Source of the DNA: CAZKHG01 sp964552655
GTDB taxonomy: Bacteria > Bacteroidota > Bacteroidia > Bacteroidales > Tenuifilaceae
Reading direction: 5' to 3'
DNA: 19,317 nt
Assembly: GCA_964552655.1 (NCBI GenBank)
Contig: CAZKHG010000060.1
Coordinates: 1 to 19,317, forward strand
Shown here: positions 1 to 6,521 of the stretch, one piece after another
How positions within the stretch are numbered: the first letter of the stretch is position 1
Layout of the letters: each line of letters begins with the position of its first letter
The notes under the pieces: model-generated
Seen by the model: only the letters and a program-made list of their open reading frames with translations
Databases searched by the model: none
Told to the model about the DNA's origin: nothing
Position numbers and translations under genes: made by a program

Positions 1-1187
1 AGGTTAATATACTGGTGATGGCCCACTGCAACGATTATCGCATCGTATTTTCCCGAAGGATTTGTTGCGAGTTCAAACCCGTACTCCTCCTTAACCTCAT
101 GGTTGTCGGCAAATGCATCCACTACCTCAATGTTATTAATTCCAAATGATTTGAGCTCATTATAAATATCAACCACCTTGGAATTGCGAATATCACTAAC
201 ATTTTCCTTGAAAGTTACGCCCATTATCAATACTCTGGAATCCTTAGGATTCTTATCTGCAGCAATCAGCTTCTTTACGGTTTGCTTTGCTACATAACCA
301 CCCATTGAGTCATTGATAAACCTTCCGGCGCTGATTATCTGGGGATGATAGCCCAGTTCTTTTGCCTTATAAACCAAATAGTAAGGATCCACGCCAATGC
401 AATGTCCACCCACCAAACCTGGAAAGAATTTCAGAAAATTCCATTTGGTCCCGGCAGCCTCAAGAACTTCGAAAGTATTTATTCCCATTCTGTTGAAGAT
501 GATGGAAAGCTCATTCATAAATGCAATGTTGATATCCCTCTGGGTATTCTCAATAATTTTTGCGGCTTCGGCCACTTTGATTGAACTTGCCCTATGGACA
601 CCAGCCTGGATGATCAGCTCATAAATTTTGGCAATCTCCTCGGCTGATTCGGGATCACATCCGGAAGTAATTTTTTTAATTTTAACAAGGGTATGCTCCT
701 TATCGCCCGGGTTAATTCTTTCCGGAGAAAAACCAACCTTGAAATCGGTAATATATTTTAAGCCTGATAGTTCCTCCAGTAGAGGGACACAATCTTCCTC
801 GGTGCACCCGGGATAAACCGTTGATTCGTAAACAACATAATCACCCTTTTTCAGGATTTTTCCAACGGTTCTGGTTGCTGCAAGCAATGGTTTTAAATCG
901 GGAAGGTTATGTTCGTCAATTGGGGTAGGAACTGCAACAATATGGAACCTGGCTTTTTTCAGATCATCAGGGTTGCAGGTGAACTCAATGTCACATCCAA
1001 CAAAAGCAGATGAATCAAGCTCACGGCTGGGATCAATACCCCTTTTCATTAATTCAACCCTGTCGGGTTTAATATCAAATCCTATTACATCAATCTTTCT
1101 TGCAAATTCAAGAGCTATAGGTAAGCCTACATATCCAAGTCCAACCACAGATAATTTTTCTTTTTTATTAATTAAATCACTAAACAT
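1..1187 (-). CDS. tviB: UDP-N-acetylglucosamine 6-dehydrogenase, TviB/WbpO type (partial, C-terminus missing)
   Basis: Nucleotide-sugar dehydrogenase that oxidises C6 of UDP-GlcNAc (or UDP-GalNAc) to the uronate in the cytoplasm with two NAD+. I translated 395 codons from ATG at 1187 to the window edge without a stop. An N-terminal Rossmann motif VVGLGYVGLP (residues 14-23) is followed by PTPID (88-92), the central-domain stretch ESTVYPGCTEEDCVP (121-135), SPERINPGD (154-162), the helix motif KVAEAAKIIENTQRD (204-218), and the catalytic cysteine in GGHCIGVDPYY (Cys263). Then come GVTFKENVSDIRNSK and part of the C-terminal domain. These motifs match TviB/WbpO more closely than UDP-glucose dehydrogenases. 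About 30 residues of the usual roughly 425 are missing only because the window ends. The gene starts 19 nt after the stop of the WbpB-like gene, so it is probably co-transcribed. Whether the substrate is GlcNAc or GalNAc is inferred from the neighbours. Confidence 0.93.
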   Translation of the reverse strand, partial: MFSDLINKKEKLSVVGLGYVGLPIALEFARKIDVIGFDIKPDRVELMKRGIDPSRELDSSAFVGCDIEFTCNPDDLKKARFHIVAVPTPIDEHNLPDLKPLLAATRTVGKILKKGDYVVYESTVYPGCTEEDCVPLLEELSGLKYITDFKVGFSPERINPGDKEHTLVKIKKITSGCDPESAEEIAKIYELIIQAGVHRASSIKVAEAAKIIENTQRDINIAFMNELSIIFNRMGINTFEVLEAAGTKWNFLKFFPGLVGGHCIGVDPYYLVYKAKELGYHPQIISAGRFINDSMGGYVAKQTVKKLIAADKNPKDSRVLIMGVTFKENVSDIRNSKVVDIYNELKSFGINNIEVVDAFADNHEVKEEYGFELATNPSGKYDAIIVAVGHHQYIN

Positions 1188-1206
1188 ATTGAGTTATTTT
1201 AATTAG

Positions 1207-2151
1207 TTAAACAATAAATTTACAAAATGGATGAAATACCCCAACCAATCCAATTTCTCTGGTGTTTCGGATTGTGTAAACTGTTTCAATGGATTGTTTT
1301 GCATCCTCCAGTCCATACCCTTTTCCAGATAAGATATGCTTGTAGCTCTCTGTGTGCAGATCGCCAAAACCTTCAGAAAATTCAATCTCCTTTCCTTCCA
1401 GTGTAATTGAACGATAAGTTCGTTTTCCTGTTTCTTTAACCTCTTTTGGAATATCATTAAAATCAACACTTAAGAACCATCTTACCCTGGCTCTTTCAAG
1501 TTCAAGGTATCCTGCTGCTTTATCAGGTCTTGAAATGTGAACCTGATTAGTTTTTACGTTCCCAAAAATCCAGGTAAGCATATCAAAGAAATGAACGCCA
1601 ATATTGGTAGCCACTCCGCCTGATTTCTGAATATCCCCCTTCCAGGAAATAAAGTACCAACGGCCACGGCTGGTAATATATGTCAGGTCAATGTCGTAAA
1701 CTTTATCCTTTGGCCCGTTATCAATTTTCTTCTTCAATTCTATGATTGCGGGATGTAAACGTAACTGAAGTATAGTATAAACTTTTTTCCCGGTTTCTTT
1801 CTCAATCTCCTGAAGTGCATCAATATTCCACGGGTTAAGTACAATCGGTTTTTCACAAATGGCATCGGCTTGATGGCGAAGCGCAAAGCGGATATGGGAA
1901 TCATGTAGGTAGTTTGGTGTACAAATGCTTACAAAATCAACTCTGGTACCTTGTCTTTTCAACTTATCAACATGCCTGTCGAAGCGTTCGAATTCAACAA
2001 AAAAATCAGCTGCAGGAAAGTAGCTGTCCATAATCCCGACACAATCGTGCTTATCGAGTGAAGCCAGCAGGGTGTTACCAGTTTCCTTGATTGCTTTTAA
2101 ATGCCTTGGGGCAATATACCCCGCTGATCCAATGAGGGCAAAATTATGCAT
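1207..2151 (-). CDS. wbpB: UDP-N-acetyl-glucuronate 3-dehydrogenase (WbpB/WlbA family)
   Basis: Gfo/Idh/MocA-family oxidoreductase of 314 aa, close to the usual length for WlbA/WbpB. It oxidises C3 of UDP-GlcNAcA to the 3-keto sugar with NAD+, just before the transamination step. The N-terminus carries the dinucleotide-binding motif GSAGYIAPRH (residues 8-17). The substrate-binding and catalytic lysine is in CEKP (Lys101), and SICTPNYLH precedes it. The C-terminal half has LTYITSRGRWY (156-166) and TNIGVHFFDM, whose His187 is the expected second catalytic residue. The motif YRSITLEGKEIEFSEGF and the ending TVYTIR are also typical of WlbA. The start ATG at 2151 gives the standard N-terminus MHNFALIGSAG. 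The gene lies 45 nt after the acetyltransferase and 19 nt before the 6-dehydrogenase. The family assignment is strong; the exact sugar is inferred from the gene set. Confidence 0.94.
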   Translation of the reverse strand: MHNFALIGSAGYIAPRHLKAIKETGNTLLASLDKHDCVGIMDSYFPAADFFVEFERFDRHVDKLKRQGTRVDFVSICTPNYLHDSHIRFALRHQADAICEKPIVLNPWNIDALQEIEKETGKKVYTILQLRLHPAIIELKKKIDNGPKDKVYDIDLTYITSRGRWYFISWKGDIQKSGGVATNIGVHFFDMLTWIFGNVKTNQVHISRPDKAAGYLELERARVRWFLSVDFNDIPKEVKETGKRTYRSITLEGKEIEFSEGFGDLHTESYKHILSGKGYGLEDAKQSIETVYTIRNTREIGLVGVFHPFCKFIV

Positions 2152-2196
2152 GACATATAATAATTAGGTTTAATTTTCCTAAAACCAATACAGAAA

Positions 2197-2778
2197 CTAT
2201 TTTATAACTTTTGAAACGAAATTATCTTTAAGCAAATACTGCTCTTTACTCTCGGGGCAAAAAGCAATTCCACTCTCATCAAAATGCAACCGATGCCCAT
2301 ATTCGCTCATCCAGCCGGTTTGGTGTGCAGGGTTTCCGACAACCAAAGCATACGGTTTTACATCTTTGGTAACAACAGCCCCGGCACCAATAAAACAAAA
2401 CTCGCCAAGTGTAACCCCACAAACAATGGTAGCATTTGCACCAATGGAAACACAGCGCTTTACCAGCGTTTTCATATATTCGTTTTTGCGGTTGATTGCG
2501 CTTCTGGGGTTAATAACATTGGTAAAAACCATTGATGGCCCCAGGAAAACGTCATCCTCGCATATAACACCAGTGTATATTGATACATTATTCTGAACCT
2601 TAACATTTTTACCAAGAATAACACCTGGTGAAACAACTACATTCTGACCGAAATTGCAGTTCTCCCCTATTTCACAACCCGCCATGATATGGGTAAAATG
2701 CCAAATTTTTGTCCCTTTCCCAATCTTGCATCCGGGATCAATAACCGCAGTTTCATGTGCAAAATAATCTTTATCCAT
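2197..2778 (-). CDS. wbpD: UDP-2-acetamido-3-amino-glucuronate N-acetyltransferase (WbpD/WlbB family)
   Basis: Left-handed beta-helix acyltransferase of 193 aa, matching WbpD/WlbB in length. It transfers acetyl from acetyl-CoA to the 3-amino group of UDP-GlcNAc3NA. Hexapeptide-repeat turns run through roughly residues 10-150, for example IDPGCKIGKGTKIWHF, GCEIGENCNFGQNVVVSPGV, and later IGANATIVCGVTLGEF and IGAGAVVTKDV. The loop GPSMVFTNVINPR and the C-terminal stretch VVGNPAHQTGWMSEYGHRL, characteristic of this subgroup, are present. The gene starts at ATG 2778, 18 nt after the aminotransferase stop. Its position between the aminotransferase and the 3-dehydrogenase fits an operon for the 2,3-diacetamido uronic acid. 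A general sugar acetyltransferase is a less likely alternative, given the specific C-terminal motif. Confidence 0.92.
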   Translation of the reverse strand: MDKDYFAHETAVIDPGCKIGKGTKIWHFTHIMAGCEIGENCNFGQNVVVSPGVILGKNVKVQNNVSIYTGVICEDDVFLGPSMVFTNVINPRSAINRKNEYMKTLVKRCVSIGANATIVCGVTLGEFCFIGAGAVVTKDVKPYALVVGNPAHQTGWMSEYGHRLHFDESGIAFCPESKEQYLLKDNFVSKVIK

Positions 2779-2796
2779 TATTTTAGGACATTAAGG

Positions 2797-3933
2797 TTAC
2801 TTAATAAAATCATTAACTGCATCAGCTATATATTTTTGAACATCTTCGGACAATTCAGTATGCATAGGCAGGGAAAGAACCGATTCACAGAGTGAATCGG
2901 TAACAGGAAAATTCTTGTTTGTTGCTTTTTCCTGGTAGGTTTCAAAAGCCTTCTGCTTATGCAAAGGAACAGGGTAGTAAACCATTGCAGGTATCCCTTT
3001 TTCCGATAAAAACCTAATTAATTCATTCCGATTCCCGCGCATAATTTTTAATGTGTATTGATGGAAACAATGATCGCTCCACTTCACCCTGCGCGGAACC
3101 AGAATACTATTCTGGTCTCTGAAAAGATCATCATATATTTTAGCAGCTTTTTGTCTGGATTGGGTAAACTGATCCAGGTATTTTAGTTTAACTCTCAGGA
3201 TTGCTGCCTGAATTGTATCCAACCTCGAGTTAACCCCAATTCTGTCGTGATAATATCGGATTTTCATTCCGTGGTTTGTGATAGATCTTATGAGGTCGGC
3301 CAGGTTATCATCATTTGTGAAAAGCGCACCACCATCACCATAACAACCAAGGTTTTTTGAGGGAAAAAAAGAGGTACAACCAATATGACCAATTGTACCC
3401 GCTTTTATAGTTTTACCATTTGTTAGATGATAATTTGTACCGATTGCCTGAGCAACATCCTCAATTACAAATAAGTTATGTTTTGCGGCAATTTGCATTA
3501 TTTCATCCATATTGGCACACTGACCAAACAGATGAACTGGTATTATTGCCTTTGTTTTTGGAGTTATAGCTTTTTCAAGCAAAACTGGATCAATAGTAAA
3601 AAAATCAGGATCAACATCAACAAGAACAGGAACCATTCCTAGCAGAGCTACTACTTCAACAGTTGCAATGAAAGTAAAATCGGGGGTAATAACCTCATCC
3701 CCCGGCTTTAACCCTAATGCCATTAAGGCAATCTGAAGGGCATCGGTACCATTTGCACACCCTATAACGTGTTTAACGTTAAGGTAGTGTGCCAATTCAT
3801 CCTGAAACAGGTTAACCTCTTTCCCTTTGATAAAAGCAGTGCTGTCAATTACCTCCTGAATAGCCATATCAATCTCAGGTTTAATTTTAAGGTATTGACC
3901 TTTCAGGTCACACATTTGGATTGAATCATTCAT
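2797..3933 (-). CDS. wbpE: UDP-2-acetamido-3-oxo-glucuronate aminotransferase (WbpE family, DegT/DnrJ/EryC1)
   Basis: PLP-dependent sugar aminotransferase of 378 aa in the DegT/DnrJ/EryC1/StrS family. It converts the 3-keto sugar to the 3-amino sugar, usually with glutamate as donor. I chose ATG at 3933, giving MNDSIQMCDL, because the family begins near that motif. The frame could extend to 3975, but the added 14 residues come from the AT-rich repeat behind RNase Y and look non-coding. Visible motifs are CANGTDAL (residues 59-66), PDFTFIATVE (84-93), HLFGQCANMDEI, the cofactor Asp in VIEDVAQA (Asp159), and the Schiff-base lysine in SFFPSKNLGCYGDGG (Lys193). The C-terminal half has RLDTIQAAIL and PVPLHKQ, typical of sugar aminotransferases. 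It is the first gene of the four-gene sugar operon. Confidence 0.93.
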   Translation of the reverse strand: MNDSIQMCDLKGQYLKIKPEIDMAIQEVIDSTAFIKGKEVNLFQDELAHYLNVKHVIGCANGTDALQIALMALGLKPGDEVITPDFTFIATVEVVALLGMVPVLVDVDPDFFTIDPVLLEKAITPKTKAIIPVHLFGQCANMDEIMQIAAKHNLFVIEDVAQAIGTNYHLTNGKTIKAGTIGHIGCTSFFPSKNLGCYGDGGALFTNDDNLADLIRSITNHGMKIRYYHDRIGVNSRLDTIQAAILRVKLKYLDQFTQSRQKAAKIYDDLFRDQNSILVPRRVKWSDHCFHQYTLKIMRGNRNELIRFLSEKGIPAMVYYPVPLHKQKAFETYQEKATNKNFPVTDSLCESVLSLPMHTELSEDVQKYIADAVNDFIK

Positions 3934-3963
3934 AATACAGTTTTCAAAGATTAAAATCCAAGG

Positions 3964-4012
3964 TTCAAAATTCAAGATTTAATAGAATGAACTTCGAACA
4001 TTGAATTTTGAA
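3964..4012. repeat. 12-bp inverted repeat in the rny-wbpE intergenic region
   Basis: A perfect 12-bp inverted repeat has its arms at 3964-3975 (TTCAAAATTCAA) and 4001-4012 (TTGAATTTTGAA), with a 25-nt AT-rich spacer. It begins directly after the rny stop codon. The arms are pure A/T except for one C or G pair at two positions, and no T-run follows on the minus strand, so it is a poor intrinsic terminator. It may be a weak 3'-end stabiliser for rny mRNA or one copy of a dispersed genomic repeat. Confidence 0.5.
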
Positions 4013-5548
4013 TTATTTTGCATAACTGATTGCTCTGGTTTCCCGTATTACTGTGATCTTAACCTGTCCAGGGTAGGTCATTTCATCCTGAATCTTTTTG
4101 GCAATATCAAACGAAAGCTTGTTGGCATCTTCATCTGAAATTTTTTCACTGCCAACAATTACCCTGAGTTCACGTCCGGCCTGGATTGCAAATGTTTTCA
4201 TTACCCCGGGATAAGAAAGTGCGAGATCCTCCATTTCTTTCAGGCGCTTGATATAAGACTCAACCACCTCACGCCGTGCGCCAGGTCTGGCACCAGAAAT
4301 AGCATCACATACCTGAACTATTGGTGCAAAAAGAGTGGTCATCTCGGTCTCATCGTGGTGCGAACCAATGGCGTTACAAACATCCGGTTTTTCCTTGTAC
4401 TTCTCGGCTAATTTCATCCCAAGAATTGCATGCGGCAATTCGGGTTCATCATCGGGTACCTTCCCGATATCATGCAGTAAACCGGCCCTTTTGGCTGTTT
4501 TAGGGTTCAACCCTAATTCGGTTGCCATGATTGAGCATAGGTTTGCAACCTCTCTTGAGTGCTGCAAAAGGTTTTGACCATAGGATGAACGGTATTTCAT
4601 TTTACCGACAAGTCGGGTCAATTCGGGGTGCAATCCGTGGATACCAAGGTCGATAGCTGTTCGCTTACCAACTTCAATTATCTCATCTTCAACCTGTTTT
4701 TGAACTTTAAGAACAACTTCTTCAATTCTGGCCGGGTGAATTCTACCATCGGTAACCAGCTGATGTAAGGCCAAGCGGGCTACTTCTCTCCTAACCGGAT
4801 CAAAGGCTGATAGAATTATGGCCTCTGGGGTATCGTCAACAATGATTTCAACCCCGGTAGCTGCTTCAAGCGCTCTGATATTTCGACCTTCGCGACCAAT
4901 AATCCTACCTTTTATCTCATCAGAATCAATGTGAAAAACAGTAACTGAGTTTTCCACTGCTGCCTCAGTTGCAACGCGTTGGACAGTCATCAATACAATT
5001 CTTTTGGCTTCTTTTGTGGCAGTCATTTTGGCTTCATCCATAATCTCGTTGATATAGGACATGGCTGCTGTTTTGGCTTCAGCTTTCAGAGATTCGATCA
5101 GCTGGTTCTTGGCCTCTTCGGCTGATAAGCCGGAGATGGTTTCCAGCTTATCCACCTGGGATTTGTGTAGCTTCTCAAGTTCCTCTGATCTCTTCTCCAC
5201 CAATTCCATCTGTACGTTAAGGTTTTCCCTGATAACATCCAGCTCTTTGCCTTTTCTTTGGAGCTCTTCAAACTTCTGGGAAAGGGTTAGCTCACGCTGT
5301 TTGAACTTATTCTCGGCTTGTGCCATCCTGGAGTTCTTTTCGGCGATAACCTTTTCGTGTTCGGTTTTCAGCTGTAAAAAGCGCTCCTTGGCCTGAAGTA
5401 TTTTCTCCTTTTTAATCACTTCGGCTTCAGATTCGGCATCCTGAATAATGGCTTTCCGCTTGCGGATCAGAATGCTGTTCCAAAGAAAATAGGAAATGAT
5501 TACCCCGAAAACCAGGGTTAATGATGCTATAATTATTGTTAATTCCAT
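4013..5548 (-). CDS. rny: Ribonuclease Y
   Basis: Membrane-anchored endoribonuclease that starts mRNA decay, 511 aa and full length for the family. Residues 3-24 form one N-terminal transmembrane helix, followed by a positively charged stretch (IRKRKA). Residues about 35-190 form a long coiled coil rich in Glu and Lys. The KH RNA-binding domain contains the GxxG loop in GRIIGREGRNIRALE (residues 214-228). The HD phosphohydrolase domain contains LLQHSREV (His330), GLLHDIGKVPDDE (His359-Asp360) and GSHHDE (His397-Asp399), all intact. The start ATG at 5548 gives a proper membrane anchor. The gene follows the 6S RNA candidate and zapA on the same strand. Its transcription probably comes from the promoter before the coiled-coil gene or from read-through past the small RNA. 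Confidence 0.97.
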   Translation of the reverse strand: MELTIIIASLTLVFGVIISYFLWNSILIRKRKAIIQDAESEAEVIKKEKILQAKERFLQLKTEHEKVIAEKNSRMAQAENKFKQRELTLSQKFEELQRKGKELDVIRENLNVQMELVEKRSEELEKLHKSQVDKLETISGLSAEEAKNQLIESLKAEAKTAAMSYINEIMDEAKMTATKEAKRIVLMTVQRVATEAAVENSVTVFHIDSDEIKGRIIGREGRNIRALEAATGVEIIVDDTPEAIILSAFDPVRREVARLALHQLVTDGRIHPARIEEVVLKVQKQVEDEIIEVGKRTAIDLGIHGLHPELTRLVGKMKYRSSYGQNLLQHSREVANLCSIMATELGLNPKTAKRAGLLHDIGKVPDDEPELPHAILGMKLAEKYKEKPDVCNAIGSHHDETEMTTLFAPIVQVCDAISGARPGARREVVESYIKRLKEMEDLALSYPGVMKTFAIQAGRELRVIVGSEKISDEDANKLSFDIAKKIQDEMTYPGQVKITVIRETRAISYAK

Positions 5549-5578
5549 ATCATGAATATAATTTAAAGTGTTGATAAT

Positions 5579-5788
5579 AAAAAAGATGCCCGCATTAATC
5601 TCCTTAAGTTTTTAGAAAACCCCAATTCGACATGGGTGGAAAGGCCGCTTTTTTCAGACTTCCAACGTCCTGCCGAAGCAGAATCCCGACGAATCGGTAA
5701 AAAGGCCTGTCTTAGAAGAGCAAAGTCCTACTCCAAAGTGTGTAATGTTGAGTTTCGCAAAAATGTTAAGGAAACAATGCGGGCAATA
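5579..5788 (-). ncRNA. ssrS: 6S RNA candidate
   Basis: The minus-strand RNA directly after the zapA stop can fold into one long rod. Its 5' end TGCCCGCAT (complement of 5778-5786) pairs perfectly with ATGCGGGCA (complement of 5587-5595), and TCCTTAA pairs with TTAAGGA further in. The 3' arm of the closing stem is followed by six U (5579-5584), so the closing stem also works as a terminator. Inside are an unpaired central region and an apical arm, where AGGCC and TTTTT pair with AAAAA and GGCCT. Size (about 205 nt), architecture and position between zapA and rny match 6S RNA, which binds the housekeeping RNA polymerase holoenzyme. The identification rests on folding and synteny; the exact 5' end is uncertain. 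A candidate promoter, TTTG then 18 nt then TATCTTGC, lies inside the 3' end of zapA. Confidence 0.78.
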
Positions 5789-6097
5789 CTATTTAAAAGA
5801 ACGTATGCTACTTTTTGCAAGATAATCACCAAGCCACTCATCCAAATCTGATAGTTCATCAATAATGGGTGAAATATCAAATTTATTTTCGCTTTCAATC
5901 AGCTTTATCACAAACTGTAAAGCCGCCATTGCCAGAAAATCCTGTAGGTCTTTATCGTTATAGCGTTGCTTGTACTGCAGGATTTTCTCATTTATCATTT
6001 TGGCTGCCTTACGAATTTTCTCCTCATCATTCCTGTCAACCTTTAAAGGATAATACCTATCAGCTACATTAACCCGAATTGAAAGTTTATCCTCCAT
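5789..6097 (-). CDS. zapA: Cell division protein ZapA
   Basis: Small cytoplasmic protein of 102 aa that bundles FtsZ protofilaments at the Z-ring. The N-terminus LSIRVNVADRYYPLKVDRNDEEKIRKAAKMIN is the ZapA signature: a beta strand, the R-Y-P-L hairpin and the start of the first helix. Residues about 30-90 form the dimerising coiled coil, including the conserved DKDLQDFLAMAALQF segment. Length and order agree with other Bacteroidota ZapA proteins. The start is ATG 6097, 14 nt after the stop of the coiled-coil gene, so the two are probably co-transcribed. The stop codon (5789-5791) abuts the 6S RNA candidate, which may therefore share or be processed from this transcript. Confidence 0.93.
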   Translation of the reverse strand: MEDKLSIRVNVADRYYPLKVDRNDEEKIRKAAKMINEKILQYKQRYNDKDLQDFLAMAALQFVIKLIESENKFDISPIIDELSDLDEWLGDYLAKSSIRSFK

Positions 6098-6111
6098 TTA
6101 ATTAACCTGGT

Positions 6112-6405
6112 TTATCTGTTTAATAGTGCAATGCAATTGTCAATTTCCCGCACAATCCTGTTAACTTTAATCTTAGCATCATGGACATCAAGACTTGTGG
6201 CCTCAATGGCCCGAGCTAATTTTAAACGGTTATAGTCTTCCTGCAACTCGTTATAAGCTAACTCTTTATTGCTAATATCAAGTTCAAGCTGTTTCTTTTG
6301 ATTAAGCAGGATATCATAGTCCTGTTTCATCTTATCAAAAGCATTAACAAGCAGTTGAACCTTTTGTTTAATATTTTCGCTTATCTCGCTTTGCTGAAAA
6401 CTCAT
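6112..6405 (-). CDS. Small coiled-coil protein upstream of zapA, function unknown
   Basis: A 97-aa protein whose length is almost entirely predicted coiled coil (roughly residues 5-75), rich in Lys, Glu, Gln and Leu with a heptad-like spacing. There is no signal peptide or membrane segment, so it should be cytoplasmic. The C-terminus, HDAKIKVNRIVREIDNCIALLN, looks like a separate amphipathic helix. I chose ATG at 6405; an in-frame GTG lies one codon upstream at 6408. The gene is first in the run with zapA, with a 14-nt gap. Similar small coiled-coil genes sit before zapA in other Bacteroidota. A role in Z-ring assembly, comparable in position and style to ZapB, is an inference from shape and neighbourhood only, not from sequence identity. 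Confidence 0.8.
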   Translation of the reverse strand: MSFQQSEISENIKQKVQLLVNAFDKMKQDYDILLNQKKQLELDISNKELAYNELQEDYNRLKLARAIEATSLDVHDAKIKVNRIVREIDNCIALLNR

Positions 6406-6422
6406 CACCGAACATTTAACTA

Positions 6423-6452
6423 CAAAATTAAAACTGCTTTCCTGAAAAACAA
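6423..6452 (-). promoter_or_regulatory. Promoter for the coiled-coil/zapA run
   Basis: On the minus strand, TTG (6452-6450, at the end of a T-run) is followed after 19 nt by TAATTTTG (6430-6423). This is an exact match to the Bacteroidota housekeeping consensus TTG-N19-TAnnTTTG. Transcription would begin near 6416-6418, only about 12 nt before the ATG at 6405. Confidence 0.75.
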
Positions 6453-6467
6453 AAAAATAACCGTAAA

Positions 6468-6499
6468 TTGGTATAAACGTTTCAAAAAAGTTAGTTTTG
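6468..6499 (+). promoter_or_regulatory. Promoter for the M23 peptidase gene
   Basis: TTG (6468-6470) and TAGTTTTG (6492-6499) are separated by 21 nt and match the Bacteroidota consensus. The start would fall near 6505, about 17 nt before the ATG at 6522. The -33 element lies 15 bp from the -33 element of the divergent promoter. Confidence 0.68.
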
Positions 6500-6521
6500 A
6501 TGGTTTGAAAAAACGAGGTTT

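Noticed and set aside
1203..1469. Minus-strand open frame of 88 codons
   Set aside because: It overlaps the well-supported WbpB gene in another frame and has no recognisable features.
3934..3975. Longer N-terminus for the WbpE-like aminotransferase
   Set aside because: The added residues are encoded by the AT-rich inverted repeat; ATG 3933 gives the normal family N-terminus.
5061..5396. Plus-strand open frame of 111 codons
   Set aside because: Antisense to the coiled-coil region of RNase Y; its Ser/Leu/Phe-rich composition is what the reverse of a Glu/Lys-rich coiled coil would give.
5636..5851. Plus-strand open frame of 71 codons
   Set aside because: It lies across the 6S RNA candidate and the end of zapA on the opposite strand and shows no protein-like features.
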